Part shown: in pieces, positions 46,760-59,114 of the stretch
Position numbering within the stretch: position 1 is the stretch's first letter
Layout of the letters: each line of letters begins with the position of its first letter
NCBI RefSeq assembly: GCF_004114915.1
Contig: NZ_CP022219.1
Span: 1,890,501-1,954,500 of the forward strand
Direction: 5' to 3'
Length of the DNA: 64,000 nt
DNA from: Bradyrhizobium guangxiense
GTDB taxonomy: Bacteria > Pseudomonadota > Alphaproteobacteria > Rhizobiales > Xanthobacteraceae
The notes under the pieces: generated by a model
The model's input: the letters and a program-made list of their open reading frames with translations, nothing else
The model's database searches: none
Told to the model about the DNA's origin: nothing
Made by a program: the position numbers and the translations under genes

Positions 46760-48251
46760 GACCAATCATGAGCCGAGCATTGTCGTCATCAAGGAGAACA
46801 ATGCGCTGGTGATCCATGCGCTGGACGAGGCCGCCGAACGTCTCGGCCTGTATATCGGCCAGCCCCTCGCCAATGCCCGGGCGATGTGCCCGGATCTGAA
46901 AGTGTTCGACGCCGATGTGGTGGCCGATGCGAAGACGCTCAGCGATATCGCCGATTGGTGCGACCGCTTCACGCCGCTGGTTGCGCTCGATCCGCCGCAC
47001 GGGCTGTTCCTCGATATCACCGGTTGCACGCATCTGTTCGGCGGCGAGGCTGCGCTGTTGCGAGCGTTGGTCCGGACGCTTGCCCGTCAGGGCTTTGCCG
47101 TCGGTGCGGCAATTGCCGGCACGTCGGTCTGCGCGCGCACGCTGACGCGGCAGGCCGCGGGCACCATCGTCGCCGATGGTGAAGAGGCGGCGGCGATCGC
47201 GCAGTTTCCGGTGTCCGCGCTCGGTGCGGGCGAGGCGATCACCACGGGCCTGCGCCGCGCCGGCCTGAAGACCATTGGCGACGTCGCCGCGCGCGCGCCG
47301 AGCGAGATCACGGCGCGGTTCGGCGCCCGGTTCTCCACGCTGCTCGCCCATGCGCTGGGGCAGGGCGATGCGCCGATCAGCCCGCGAAAACCGCCGCCCG
47401 ATTACATCGTCGAGAAGCGCTTCGCCGAGCCGATCGCAACCGACACCATGATTGCGATGACGCTGTCGCGACTCGCCGACACGTTGATCGCCTCCATGGA
47501 GAAACAGGGCAAGGGCGCGCGGCGGCTGGAAGCCGCCTTCTTCCGCACCGACGGCGTGGTGCGCGCGATCATGGTCGAGACCGGACGTCCCGTGACGCGA
47601 AGCGCGGTGATCGATCGGCTGTTTCGCGAGCGTCTCGATGCGCTCGCCGATCCGCTCGATCCCGGCTTCGGCTTCGACATGGTGCGCCTGTCGGCGAGCC
47701 GCACCGAGATCGTGGTGCAGGAGCAGCGCGATCTCGACGCTCATGTCCACGACAATGATGAGCTCGCCGCCTTGATCGACCGCATCGCCGCGCGCATCGG
47801 TGGAAAACGCGTCGTCGTGCACCTGCCTGAGGATACCCATATCCCCGAATGCGCGGTGATGACCGCGCCGGCGCAGCATCATCTTGCTGCCGCCATGCAG
47901 GCCGAATGGCCCGCACGCGTCGAGAGCGAGCCGCCGCTGCGCCCCTTGAGGCTGTTCGACAAGCCGGAGCCGATCAAGGTGCCGTTCGCGGCCGTGCCGG
48001 ATGGTCCGCCCCATCAGTTCACCTGGCGCCGCGCGCTGCATGCCGTGGTGCGGGTGGAGGGGCCCGAGCGCATCGCGATGGAATGGTGGCGGCAGGACGG
48101 CAAGCAGCTGACGCGGGATTATTTCCGCGTCGAGGATGCCGAGGGCCTGCGCTTCTGGATCTTTCGCGACGGTCTTTACGAAGGGGAAGTGTTCGATGGC
48201 GATGGCAAGCCCGCTTCTCCCGGCTGGTATGTGCACGGTCTTTTCGCATGA
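46656..48251 (+). CDS. imuB: ImuB, catalytically dead Y-family polymerase-like protein
   Basis: This protein of about 531 residues has the Y-family palm/thumb layout (RRILSLWLPRLPIDR near the start, then ALDPPHGLFLDITGCTHLFG) but lacks the acidic catalytic residues. ImuB is the hub that links ImuA, the beta clamp and DnaE2. ATG at 46656 was chosen by family start; GGAA lies about 12 bases upstream and earlier ATGs exist in the overlap with imuA. Its stop overlaps the dnaE2 start by ATGA. Confidence 0.93.
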   Translation: MSASSVNRRRILSLWLPRLPIDRIQRFLGSAGLVKTNHEPSIVVIKENNALVIHALDEAAERLGLYIGQPLANARAMCPDLKVFDADVVADAKTLSDIADWCDRFTPLVALDPPHGLFLDITGCTHLFGGEAALLRALVRTLARQGFAVGAAIAGTSVCARTLTRQAAGTIVADGEEAAAIAQFPVSALGAGEAITTGLRRAGLKTIGDVAARAPSEITARFGARFSTLLAHALGQGDAPISPRKPPPDYIVEKRFAEPIATDTMIAMTLSRLADTLIASMEKQGKGARRLEAAFFRTDGVVRAIMVETGRPVTRSAVIDRLFRERLDALADPLDPGFGFDMVRLSASRTEIVVQEQRDLDAHVHDNDELAALIDRIAARIGGKRVVVHLPEDTHIPECAVMTAPAQHHLAAAMQAEWPARVESEPPLRPLRLFDKPEPIKVPFAAVPDGPPHQFTWRRALHAVVRVEGPERIAMEWWRQDGKQLTRDYFRVEDAEGLRFWIFRDGLYEGEVFDGDGKPASPGWYVHGLFA

Positions 48252-51200
48252 ACCCCCCCGCCTATGCCGAGATCGGCATCACCACCAATTTCTCCTTCCT
48301 GCGCGGCGGCTCGGATCCGCGTGCCTATGTGCATCAGGCCAGCATTCTCGGCATTCCCGTGATCGGTATCGCCGATCACAACACGCTTGCCGGCGTGGTG
48401 CGGGCCTATAAAGAGCTCGACAATGACAAGGTGCTGCACAAGCCGAAGCTGCTGATCGGCGCGCGCATCGTCTTCATCGACGGCACGCCGGACATTTTTG
48501 TCTATTCGCGCGACCGCGCCGCCTATGGCCGGCTCTGCCAGCTCCTGACCCGGGGCAAGCGTGGCGACGACATCACGCGGATCGAGAAGGGCGAGTGCCG
48601 TCTCACCTTCGCCGATCTTCTCGAATTCTCGGAAGGCCAGCTCCTGGTGCTGACGCTGCCGCATCGCTTTGATCCCGCACAGGCGCTGGATGTGCTCGCA
48701 AAGCTGAAGGCGAGCCGTGCCGAGGGCGTATGGCTGGCGGCGAGCCTGATCTATCGCGGCGACGACCGGCGTCGCCTCTCACGGCTCGACGATCTCGCCG
48801 CAAAAGCAAAGGTGCCGCTGCTCGCGACCAACGAGGTGCTCTATCACGATCCCGGCCGTCGTCCTCTCCAGGACGTGCTGACCTGCATCCGGGAAAAGAC
48901 CACGATCGAAGCTGTGGGGCGGAAGCTGGAAGCCAATGCCGAGCGCTTTCTTAAGACGCCGAGGGAGATGGCGCGGCTGTTCCGCGATTTCCCTGATGCG
49001 ATCGCGGAGACCATGCGCTTTGCGGACAGGATCGAATTCTCGCTCGACCAGCTCAAATACCAATATCCGGACGAGCCGGTGCCGCCGGGCAAGACCGCGC
49101 AGGGGCATCTGGAGGATCTGACCTGGGCGGGCGTCGACAAATATTTCGACGGCAAGATCGACGACAAGCTGCGGGCGACGCTCAACAAGGAGCTCGCGCT
49201 GATCGCCGAGCTGAAATACGCGCATTATTTCCTCACGGTGCATGACATCGTGCACTACGCGCGCAGCCAGAACATTCTGTGCCAGGGCCGGGGATCGGCG
49301 GCGAATTCGGCCGTGTGCTACGTGCTCGGCATCACCTCGGTCGATCCGACCAAGGTGGACCTCTTGTTCGAACGCTTCATTTCCAAGGAGCGGCTGGAGC
49401 CGCCCGATATCGACGTCGATTTCGAGCATTCGCGCCGCGAGGAGGTGATGCAATATGTCTATCGCCGCTACGGCCGCCACCGTGCCGCGATCATCGCTAC
49501 CGTCATCCATTATCGCCCGCGCAGCCCCATCCGCGACGTCGGTAAGGCGCTGGGCCTGACCGAAGACGTCACCGCCGCGCTCGCCGACACCGTCTGGGGC
49601 AGCTGGGGCAAGGGTCTCAACGACATGCAGGTCAGGCAGGCCGGGCTCGATCCCGATAATCCCATGATCAACCTCGCGGTCGAGCTTGCGACCGAGCTGA
49701 TCGAATTCCCACGCCATCTCTCCCAGCATGTCGGCGGCTATGTCCTGACGCAGGACCGGCTCGACACCTATGTGCCGATCGGCAACGCAGCGATGGACGA
49801 TCGCACCTTCATCGAATGGGACAAGGACGACGTCGACGCACTCAGCATGATGAAGGTCGACGTGCTCGCGCTGGGCATGCTCACCTGCATCCGCAAGTGC
49901 TTCGATCTGATCGCGGATCACAAGGGCAGGCGCTGGGTGCTGGCGAGCGTCCCGCAGGACGATCCCAAGGTCTACGACATGCTGTGCGCCGGGGAATCGC
50001 TCGGTGTGTTCCAGGTCGAGAGCCGCGCGCAGATGAACATGCTGCCGCGCCTGAAACCGCGAACCTTCTACGATCTCGTCATCGAAGTCGCGATCGTGCG
50101 GCCCGGGCCGATCCAGGGCGACATGGTGCATCCTTACTTGCGGCGGCGGAACGGCCAGGAGAAAGTGACCTATCCGTCACCAGCGCCAGATCACGGTCCC
50201 GCGGACGAGCTCTACAAGGTGCTGCACAAGACCAAGGGGGTGCCTCTGTTCCAGGAACAGGCGATGCGCATCGCGATCGAGGCGGCCAAATTTACCTCCG
50301 AGGAGGCCAACGGCCTGCGCCGTTCGATGGCGACCTTCCGCAATGTCGGCACCATCGGCCAATACGAGAAGAAGCTGATCGGCAACATGGTCGCGCGCGG
50401 CTACGATCCCAACTTCGCCAGAAGCTGCTTTGACCAGATCAAGGGTTTTGGTTCCTACGGCTTTCCGGAGAGCCATGCCGCAAGCTTTGCGCAACTGGTC
50501 TACATTTCCTCATGGCTGAAGCACTACCATCCCGATGCCTTCTGCTGCGGCCTCCTGAACTCGCAGCCGATGGGATTTTACGCACCGGCGCAGATCGTCG
50601 GTGATGCCCGCAAGAACGGTGTCGAGGTCCGCGACATCGACGTGTCCTACAGCTTTGCGCAAAACACGCTTGAGGAAGGGAGCGGCAGGGATTGCGCCGT
50701 GCGCCTCGGCTTTCGCCAGATCGACGGTTTTCATTGGCTGGATGAAGACGAGGAGAGGCTGAAACGCTCCCAGCTGTCATTCCGGGGCGCGCCGAAAGGC
50801 GCAAGCCTGGAATCCATCGGGCCGTACACGCCTGGCGGAATGGATTCCGGGCTCGACGCTGACGCGTCGCCCCGGAATGACGATGTCGAGAAAGCTCAGG
50901 ACTGGGCCGACCGCATCATCGCCGCTCGCAGCCGCCGGCCCTTCACCTCGCTCGAAGACTTCGCCCGCGACACCGGCCTGCCCAAGCGCGCGCTGATCCT
51001 GCTGGCGGATGCCGACGCCTTCCGCTCGCTCGGGCTCGACCGCCGTGAGGCGCTATGGCAGGTGCGGCGGCTGCCCGACGACGTGCCGCTGCCGCTGTTC
51101 GAGGCGGCCACCGCGCGCGAGCAGCCGGACGAAGGCGCAAAACCGCTGCCGGCGATGCCGCGCGCCGAGCAGGTGGTCGCGGACTACCAGACCATCCGGC

Positions 51201-51712
51201 TATCGCTGAAGGGCCACCCGATGGAATTCCTGCGCGAGATGTTTTCGTGCGAGCGCGTCGTTGCCTGCAAGGACGTCAACCATGAGAACGAGCGGCGCCG
51301 CGTCCGCTGTGCCGGCGTGGTGCTGGTCCGGCAGCGGCCGGGCAGCGCCAGCGGCGTCGTGTTCATGACGCTGGAGGACGAAACCGGCATCGCCAATGTC
51401 GTGGTCTGGCCCAAGATCATGGAGCAGTACCGCAAGGAGGTGATGGGCGCGCGCCTCATCCTGGTCGAAGGCTACATCCAGAGCAGCCCCGAGAAGGTGA
51501 CGCATCTCATCGCCCAGCGCATGATCGACCGCTCGCACGATCTGGTCGGATTGGCCAACGACGCTCTAAGCCGCAAACATCCGGTGCCGGCAGGCGCCAC
51601 CGTGGTCGAGCCGCTCAACGAAGACCCCCGCGCCCTCGCGGACATGCCCGCGCAAAAAATCCGCCACCCCCGCAACGTCCGCATCCTGCCGCCGTCGCGG
51701 GATTTTCATTGA
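48248..51712 (+). CDS. dnaE2: DnaE2, error-prone DNA polymerase III alpha-like subunit
   Basis: This 1154-residue protein has an N-terminal PHP domain (AEIGITTNFSFLRGGSDPR, ADHNTLAG), the C-family polymerase core (PPDIDVDFEHSRREEVMQYV) and a C-terminal OB domain (VLVRQRPGSASGVVFMTLED). It carries out SOS mutagenesis with ImuA and ImuB. ATGA overlap with imuB shows coupling, and a run of seven C follows the start codon. A 106-base palindromic repeat (50776-50881) lies in frame in the linker after the fingers domain, adding about 35 residues (SFRGAPKGASLES and on) not expected in the family. Confidence 0.94.
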   Translation: MNPPAYAEIGITTNFSFLRGGSDPRAYVHQASILGIPVIGIADHNTLAGVVRAYKELDNDKVLHKPKLLIGARIVFIDGTPDIFVYSRDRAAYGRLCQLLTRGKRGDDITRIEKGECRLTFADLLEFSEGQLLVLTLPHRFDPAQALDVLAKLKASRAEGVWLAASLIYRGDDRRRLSRLDDLAAKAKVPLLATNEVLYHDPGRRPLQDVLTCIREKTTIEAVGRKLEANAERFLKTPREMARLFRDFPDAIAETMRFADRIEFSLDQLKYQYPDEPVPPGKTAQGHLEDLTWAGVDKYFDGKIDDKLRATLNKELALIAELKYAHYFLTVHDIVHYARSQNILCQGRGSAANSAVCYVLGITSVDPTKVDLLFERFISKERLEPPDIDVDFEHSRREEVMQYVYRRYGRHRAAIIATVIHYRPRSPIRDVGKALGLTEDVTAALADTVWGSWGKGLNDMQVRQAGLDPDNPMINLAVELATELIEFPRHLSQHVGGYVLTQDRLDTYVPIGNAAMDDRTFIEWDKDDVDALSMMKVDVLALGMLTCIRKCFDLIADHKGRRWVLASVPQDDPKVYDMLCAGESLGVFQVESRAQMNMLPRLKPRTFYDLVIEVAIVRPGPIQGDMVHPYLRRRNGQEKVTYPSPAPDHGPADELYKVLHKTKGVPLFQEQAMRIAIEAAKFTSEEANGLRRSMATFRNVGTIGQYEKKLIGNMVARGYDPNFARSCFDQIKGFGSYGFPESHAASFAQLVYISSWLKHYHPDAFCCGLLNSQPMGFYAPAQIVGDARKNGVEVRDIDVSYSFAQNTLEEGSGRDCAVRLGFRQIDGFHWLDEDEERLKRSQLSFRGAPKGASLESIGPYTPGGMDSGLDADASPRNDDVEKAQDWADRIIAARSRRPFTSLEDFARDTGLPKRALILLADADAFRSLGLDRREALWQVRRLPDDVPLPLFEAATAREQPDEGAKPLPAMPRAEQVVADYQTIRLSLKGHPMEFLREMFSCERVVACKDVNHENERRRVRCAGVVLVRQRPGSASGVVFMTLEDETGIANVVVWPKIMEQYRKEVMGARLILVEGYIQSSPEKVTHLIAQRMIDRSHDLVGLANDALSRKHPVPAGATVVEPLNEDPRALADMPAQKIRHPRNVRILPPSRDFH
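50776..50881. repeat. Dispersed palindromic repeat inserted in frame in dnaE2
   Basis: Left end GTCATTCCGGGGCG and right end CGCCCCGGAATGAC are exact inverted copies, and inner arms around GGAATCCAT and ATGGATTCC also pair. The element is a form I remember as frequent between genes in Bradyrhizobium. Here it lies inside the dnaE2 frame and is read through without a stop, encoding about 35 residues rich in Gly, Ser and Asp. Confidence 0.8.
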
Positions 51713-51760
51713 GGTGTGACGCGAGATGCCGCCACACGCTTACTGCCGTAGGGCCGGCAA

Positions 51761-51836
51761 AGGCGCGTAAGCGCCGTGCCGATCTTCCAGCAGCTTGTCG
51801 CGAAGGCGGTGGGCACGTTTCACTTTGCCCACCCTA
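51761..51836. repeat. Intergenic hairpin repeat after dnaE2
   Basis: GGCGC-GTAA-GCGCC (51762-51775) and GGTGGGCA/TGCCCACC (51808-51815, 51826-51833) are perfect hairpins. They look like halves of a common Bradyrhizobium repeat separated by extra sequence. It lies between convergent dnaE2 and the SDR gene and may end both transcripts. Confidence 0.5.
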
Positions 51837-51863
51837 GGAGTGCTTCGATGACGTTGCCGCGCT

Positions 51864-52634
51864 TCAAAAATTCACCCGGTTCGAGATCGCGCCGTCCACG
51901 ACGAGATTGGATCCCGTGGTGAACCCCGACACCGGGCTTGCCAGGAACACCGCGGCGCTCGCGATCTCCTGCGGCGTTGCCATACGTCCGGTCGGATTGC
52001 GCTTCATCGCGTCGTTGTAACGCTCGGGCATGTTCTTCTCGATCATCTCCCAGACCCCGCCCTTGAAATAGACGGTGCCGGGCGAAACGACATTCACGCG
52101 GATCTTCTTCTTGGCGTATTGCCGCGCCAACCCCTTGGCCATGTGGATCAGCGCCGCCTTGATCGGGCCGTAGGAGCTGGCCGCGTCCGCCTGCGCCGCG
52201 GCGATCGACGAGATGATCACGAAGGCGGCGTCGCCGCTGCTGGCGCCGCTGGCCTCGAGGAACGGCCGCGCGGCGTCGAACGCATGCACGGCGCCGAGCA
52301 CGTCGAGCCGGAAATTCTGCTCCCAGGACGCGGGATCGGCCCCTTGCGCCATCGCGCCGGCATTGGAGAACAGCAGGTCGATGCCGCCGAGCTCCTTTGC
52401 TGCGCTCTCGATCCAGGCCTTCAACGCCGCGCCGTCGGTGACGTCGATGGCGCCGCCGACAGCCTTGATACCGCTCGCCTTCAGCTCAGCGACGGTCGCC
52501 GCCACCTGCTCGGCATTGCGTGCACACACCGCGACATTGGCGCTTTCACCGGCGAGCGTTGCCGCAATCGCCCGCCCGATGCCGCGCGTGCCGCCGAGGA
52601 CGAGAGCGTTCTTGCCTTTGAGACCGAGATCCAT
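51864..52634 (-). CDS. Short-chain dehydrogenase/reductase (SDR)
   Basis: This 256-residue protein has the Rossmann start LVLGGTRGIGRAIAA, the NAG motif LLFSNAGAMA, the catalytic serine in IISSIAAA and the YxxxK pair in SSYGPIKAAL. The C-terminal SGFTTGSNLVVDGAISNRV is typical. AAAGGAG precedes the ATG. Cofactor NAD(P)(H); the substrate is unknown, and no neighbour suggests one. Confidence 0.92.
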   Translation of the reverse strand: MDLGLKGKNALVLGGTRGIGRAIAATLAGESANVAVCARNAEQVAATVAELKASGIKAVGGAIDVTDGAALKAWIESAAKELGGIDLLFSNAGAMAQGADPASWEQNFRLDVLGAVHAFDAARPFLEASGASSGDAAFVIISSIAAAQADAASSYGPIKAALIHMAKGLARQYAKKKIRVNVVSPGTVYFKGGVWEMIEKNMPERYNDAMKRNPTGRMATPQEIASAAVFLASPVSGFTTGSNLVVDGAISNRVNF

Positions 52635-52691
52635 TGTTTGGCTCCTTTTTGCTGGTGCCGCGAGTGTAGCTGTTTCAGAAGACTCACAGAA

Positions 52692-52797
52692 GCCTCTCCG
52701 TCGTCATTGCGAGCGAGCGAAGCAATCCAGAGTCTCTCAACGGAAACAGTCTGGATTGCTTCGTCGCAAAGGGCTCCTCGCAATGACGTGGAGAGGC
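52692..52797. repeat. Dispersed palindromic repeat upstream of the SDR gene
   Basis: GCCTCTCC (52692-52699) pairs with GGAGAGGC (52790-52797). Inside, GTCATTGCGAG (52703-52713) pairs with CTCGCAATGAC (52777-52787), and CAATCCAGA-type inner arms follow. This long hairpin resembles a common Bradyrhizobium 'GTCATTGCGAG' repeat. It separates the SDR gene from the small membrane protein gene. Confidence 0.7.
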
Positions 52798-52808
52798 ATG
52801 TGCGTCCC

Positions 52809-53096
52809 TCACTCCGGCGCGGCGCCTACCGGCGGTCCGCCGGGCGGGCGGTGCAGGAAGGTGAGCGAGGCATAGGCGCCGACCCAGGAGCCGATCGCGG
52901 CGAAGGCGACATAGAAGGCGTTTTCGGTGTAGCTGATCACCGCGTAGGATGAGAGCAGGTACCAGATCGCGCTCCAGGTGGCGGCCGGCACGCGCTTGCG
53001 TGCGACCACGGCCGAGGTGAACATCACATAGACCGCGTCGGTAGCCGCCGTTGCGACGAACACGGCGCCCGCGGTGAGGGGATCGATGGCGGCCAT
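52809..53096 (-). CDS. Small integral membrane protein of unknown function
   Basis: This 95-residue protein has three likely membrane helices at about 8-27, 40-58 and 61-82, and a short Pro/Gly-rich cytoplasmic tail (HRPPGGPPVGAAPE). AAGGA precedes the ATG. It is divergent from the CoA-transferase gene, 68 bases away. I do not recognise the family; the even composition and ribosome-binding site argue that it is a real gene. Confidence 0.7.
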   Translation of the reverse strand: MAAIDPLTAGAVFVATAATDAVYVMFTSAVVARKRVPAATWSAIWYLLSSYAVISYTENAFYVAFAAIGSWVGAYASLTFLHRPPGGPPVGAAPE

Positions 53097-53164
53097 TGCA
53101 ATCCTTTCTGCGATCGTGACATGGTCGCGAAAAGTACAGCAAACGACGAGTGAGAGAAGCGGCC

Positions 53165-54565
53165 ATGCAAGGACCCGCCGACATTCTCAAGGAGATCTGG
53201 ACCTCCGCCGGCGGCGATCGGGCCGCGCTCGAACGCGTGCGGCTGACCGGCGAGGAGCCGCAGCTTCCGTCCTCATTTCGTGTTGCTGTCGCGGGCCAAG
53301 CCACGATCGCCGCCGCAGGCCTCGCCGCTGCCGAGATCTGGCGGCTGCGCAGCGGGCAGACGCAGGATGTTTCCGTCGACATGCGTCACGCCGTTGCCGA
53401 ATGCCGTTCCGAGCGCTATTTGCGTCTGGACGACAAGCCGCCGCCCCCGGCCTGGGACGCAATTGCCGGTGTCTACAAGACCGGCGATGGCCGCTTCGTC
53501 CGCTGCCACACCAATTTTCCGCATCACCGCGATGCCGTCTGCAAGGTGCTTGCTTGCGAGCCTGAGCGCGAGAAGGTGCAGGCGGCACTGATGCGATGGA
53601 CGGGCGAGGATTTCGAGACAGCGGCCTACGCCGCCGGCGGCGTCGTTGCCCTGATGCGCTCCCACGACGAATGGTCCGCGCTGCCGCAAGCACGTGCGCT
53701 CGCGCAATTGCCGCTGCTTTCGATCGAGAGGATCGGCGAGGCCGCGCCAAGGCCGTGGCCCGAAGGCGATCGTCCGCTCGAAGGTCTTCGCGTGCTCGAT
53801 CTCTCCCGCGTCATCGCAGGTCCCGTCGCCGGCCGCACGCTCGCCGCGCACGGTGCCGACGTGCTGTTGGTGTCGGGGCCCGAGCTGCCGGCCATTCCCT
53901 GGCTCACCATCGATACCGGCCGCGGCAAGCTCACCACCTTCATCGAGCTGAAGAGCGAGACGGGCAGGGCGCAATTGCGCGAGCTGCTCACTGGCGCCGA
54001 CATCTTCTCGCAGGGCTATCGCCCGCGCGCGCTCGCCGCGCTCGGCGTTTCTCCGGAGGATGCAGCGAAGATCAGTCCCGGCATCGTCTATGTCACGCTG
54101 TCGGCCTACGGCCATGCCGGCCCCTGGGCCGAGCGGCGCGGCTTCGACTCGCTGGTGCAGACCACGACCGGCTTCAACCATGCTGAAGGTCAGGCCGCCG
54201 GCCTCGACGGCCCAAAGGAATTGCCGGCACAGATCCTCGACCACGCCACCGGCTATCTGATGGCGTTCGGCGCGATGATGGCCAGAGCACGCCAGGCGTG
54301 CGAAGGCGGCAGCTGGCACGTGCGGGTGTCGCTGGCGCAGACCGGACGCTGGCTGTGGAATCTCGGTCGGCTCAACGGCGGGCTGAACATCCCGGATCTT
54401 ACGGGGGAAGCTGTACATGCTGCGTTCATCGAGCGCATGCCATCTGGCTTTGGCACGTTGAAGGCAGTGCAGCATTCGGCACGACTATCGAAGACGCCGG
54501 CGCAATGGAGCCGTCCGGCGATGCCGCTCGGCAGTCATCCGGCACAGTGGCCGCCTCGAAGCTGA
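53165..54565 (+). CDS. CaiB/BaiF family III CoA-transferase-like protein, rearranged halves
   Basis: This protein of about 466 residues shows the family pieces in unusual order. Residues about 35-195 resemble the C-terminal half of a family III CoA-transferase (RLRSGQTQDVSVDM, then YKTGDGRFVRCH). From about 200 a typical N-terminal half begins (PLEGLRVLDLSRVIAGPVAG) and includes an Asp at residue 359 in ILDHATGYLMAFGAMM, where the catalytic Asp sits in formyl-CoA transferase. The matching place in the first half reads VAVAGQATI and lacks Asp. ATG at 53165 is used; a GTG at 53150 is also in frame. Substrate unknown. Confidence 0.8.
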   Translation: MQGPADILKEIWTSAGGDRAALERVRLTGEEPQLPSSFRVAVAGQATIAAAGLAAAEIWRLRSGQTQDVSVDMRHAVAECRSERYLRLDDKPPPPAWDAIAGVYKTGDGRFVRCHTNFPHHRDAVCKVLACEPEREKVQAALMRWTGEDFETAAYAAGGVVALMRSHDEWSALPQARALAQLPLLSIERIGEAAPRPWPEGDRPLEGLRVLDLSRVIAGPVAGRTLAAHGADVLLVSGPELPAIPWLTIDTGRGKLTTFIELKSETGRAQLRELLTGADIFSQGYRPRALAALGVSPEDAAKISPGIVYVTLSAYGHAGPWAERRGFDSLVQTTTGFNHAEGQAAGLDGPKELPAQILDHATGYLMAFGAMMARARQACEGGSWHVRVSLAQTGRWLWNLGRLNGGLNIPDLTGEAVHAAFIERMPSGFGTLKAVQHSARLSKTPAQWSRPAMPLGSHPAQWPPRS

Positions 54566-54710
54566 CGTGGGGCTGACGCGTCGCAAAATTTTAACTCAAA
54601 CGGAAAGGCGCGAAGCGTTTTTTAGGTTGTTTGAACTCTCAATTCGGCACTATTAGCGCGACCGATGAGGCTATCGTTTGCCGACATCGTCGCAGACACG
54701 ACCGGGCTCC

Positions 54711-55955
54711 ATGGTAGTTGAAAATACCAAGCGATTGCAGGTGTTTACAAAACAACGGATGATCGCATCCGTAGTTTTACTAGCTCTTGCCGGCGGCGGG
54801 GCCTACGGTTTTCTCCGTGCGGGCGCCAAGGAGAAGAACCACTCCGAGATCTCCAGCCAGTCGCGCAGGAATGCGCAGAACTTCACGCCGACGGCGTCCG
54901 AATGGGCGACGCTGACGATCGAGCCGGTCAAGACCAGGGCCTTCCGCGCCGAATACGTCACCGAAGGCAAGGTCGCCGTCGACGAGGACCGTTCGACGCC
55001 GGTGTTCTCGCCCTATGCCGGCCGCGTCACCAAGCTGCTGGCCAAGCCGGGTGAGACGCTGAAGCAGGGGCAACCGCTGTTTACGATCGAGGCCGCCGAC
55101 ACGGTGCAGGCCCAGAACGACTTCATCGCGGCGATGACCTCGCAGAACAAGGCGAAGTCGGCGCTCGAGCTCTCCGACATCCAGTTCAAGCGCGCCAAGG
55201 ACCTCTACGAGGGCCATGCCATTCCGCTGAAGGACTATCAGCAGGCGGAGGCGACCCAGGTTCAGGCGCGCAACGACATGCGCTCCTCGGAGACCGCGCT
55301 GGAAGCCGCGCGCAACAAGCTGCGCATCCTCGGCTTCACCGACGAGACCATCAAGGCGTTCCAGGACAAGGGCGTGATCAATCGGGAAGTCACGATCTAC
55401 TCGCCGATCGCCGGCACGGTCGTGCAGCGCAAGATCGGCCCGGGTCAGTACGTCAATTCCGGCGCCAGCGATCCGGTCTTCGTGGTCGGCGATCTCTCCA
55501 CGGTCTGGCTCACCGCCTTCGTGCGCGAGAGCGATGCGGCGGCGATCTGCATCGGGCAGGACATCACGGTCAACGTGATGGCGCTGCCGGGCCGTCCGCT
55601 CACCGCGAAGATCAACTACGTCGCCGCCGCGATCGACCCCAACACCCGCCGTCTGCTGGTCCGCGCCACCATCGACAACAAGGACGGCTTGCTCAAGCCA
55701 GAAATGTTCGCCAACGTCACGATCTATTCGGCCGGCGACCGCGCCGCGCCGGCCGTGCCGAAGCAGGCCTTGATCTATGAAGCCGACAAGGTCCGCATCT
55801 GGGTCGCGCGCGACGACAAGTCGGTCGAGCTGCGCCAGATCAAGATCGGCCTCGTCAACGGCAACCTCGTCGAGGTCACCAGCAATCTGACACCCGGCGA
55901 GCAGGTCGTCACCAAGGGCAGCCTTTTCATCGACCGCGCGGCGTCCGGCAGCTGA
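54711..55955 (+). CDS. Periplasmic adaptor (membrane fusion) protein of an RND pump
   Basis: This protein of about 414 residues has an N-terminal membrane anchor (about 18-36, MIASVVLLALAGGGAYGFL), a lipoyl half-motif region (SPYAGRVTKLLAKPGETLKQ), an alpha-hairpin (about 125-190) and a beta-barrel domain. IYSPIAGTVVQRKIGPGQYV is the second lipoyl half. It resembles CusB/HlyD adaptors. ATG at 54711 is preferred to a TTG at 54678. The RND gene begins 40 bases after its stop, so the two are one operon; no TolC gene follows here. Confidence 0.9.
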   Translation: MVVENTKRLQVFTKQRMIASVVLLALAGGGAYGFLRAGAKEKNHSEISSQSRRNAQNFTPTASEWATLTIEPVKTRAFRAEYVTEGKVAVDEDRSTPVFSPYAGRVTKLLAKPGETLKQGQPLFTIEAADTVQAQNDFIAAMTSQNKAKSALELSDIQFKRAKDLYEGHAIPLKDYQQAEATQVQARNDMRSSETALEAARNKLRILGFTDETIKAFQDKGVINREVTIYSPIAGTVVQRKIGPGQYVNSGASDPVFVVGDLSTVWLTAFVRESDAAAICIGQDITVNVMALPGRPLTAKINYVAAAIDPNTRRLLVRATIDNKDGLLKPEMFANVTIYSAGDRAAPAVPKQALIYEADKVRIWVARDDKSVELRQIKIGLVNGNLVEVTSNLTPGEQVVTKGSLFIDRAASGS

Positions 55956-55994
55956 TCGACGACCCAAGAAAACTCGAGACAAACTGAAGCTTGA

Positions 55995-59111
<3,117 letters not shown>

Positions 59112-59114
59112 CCG

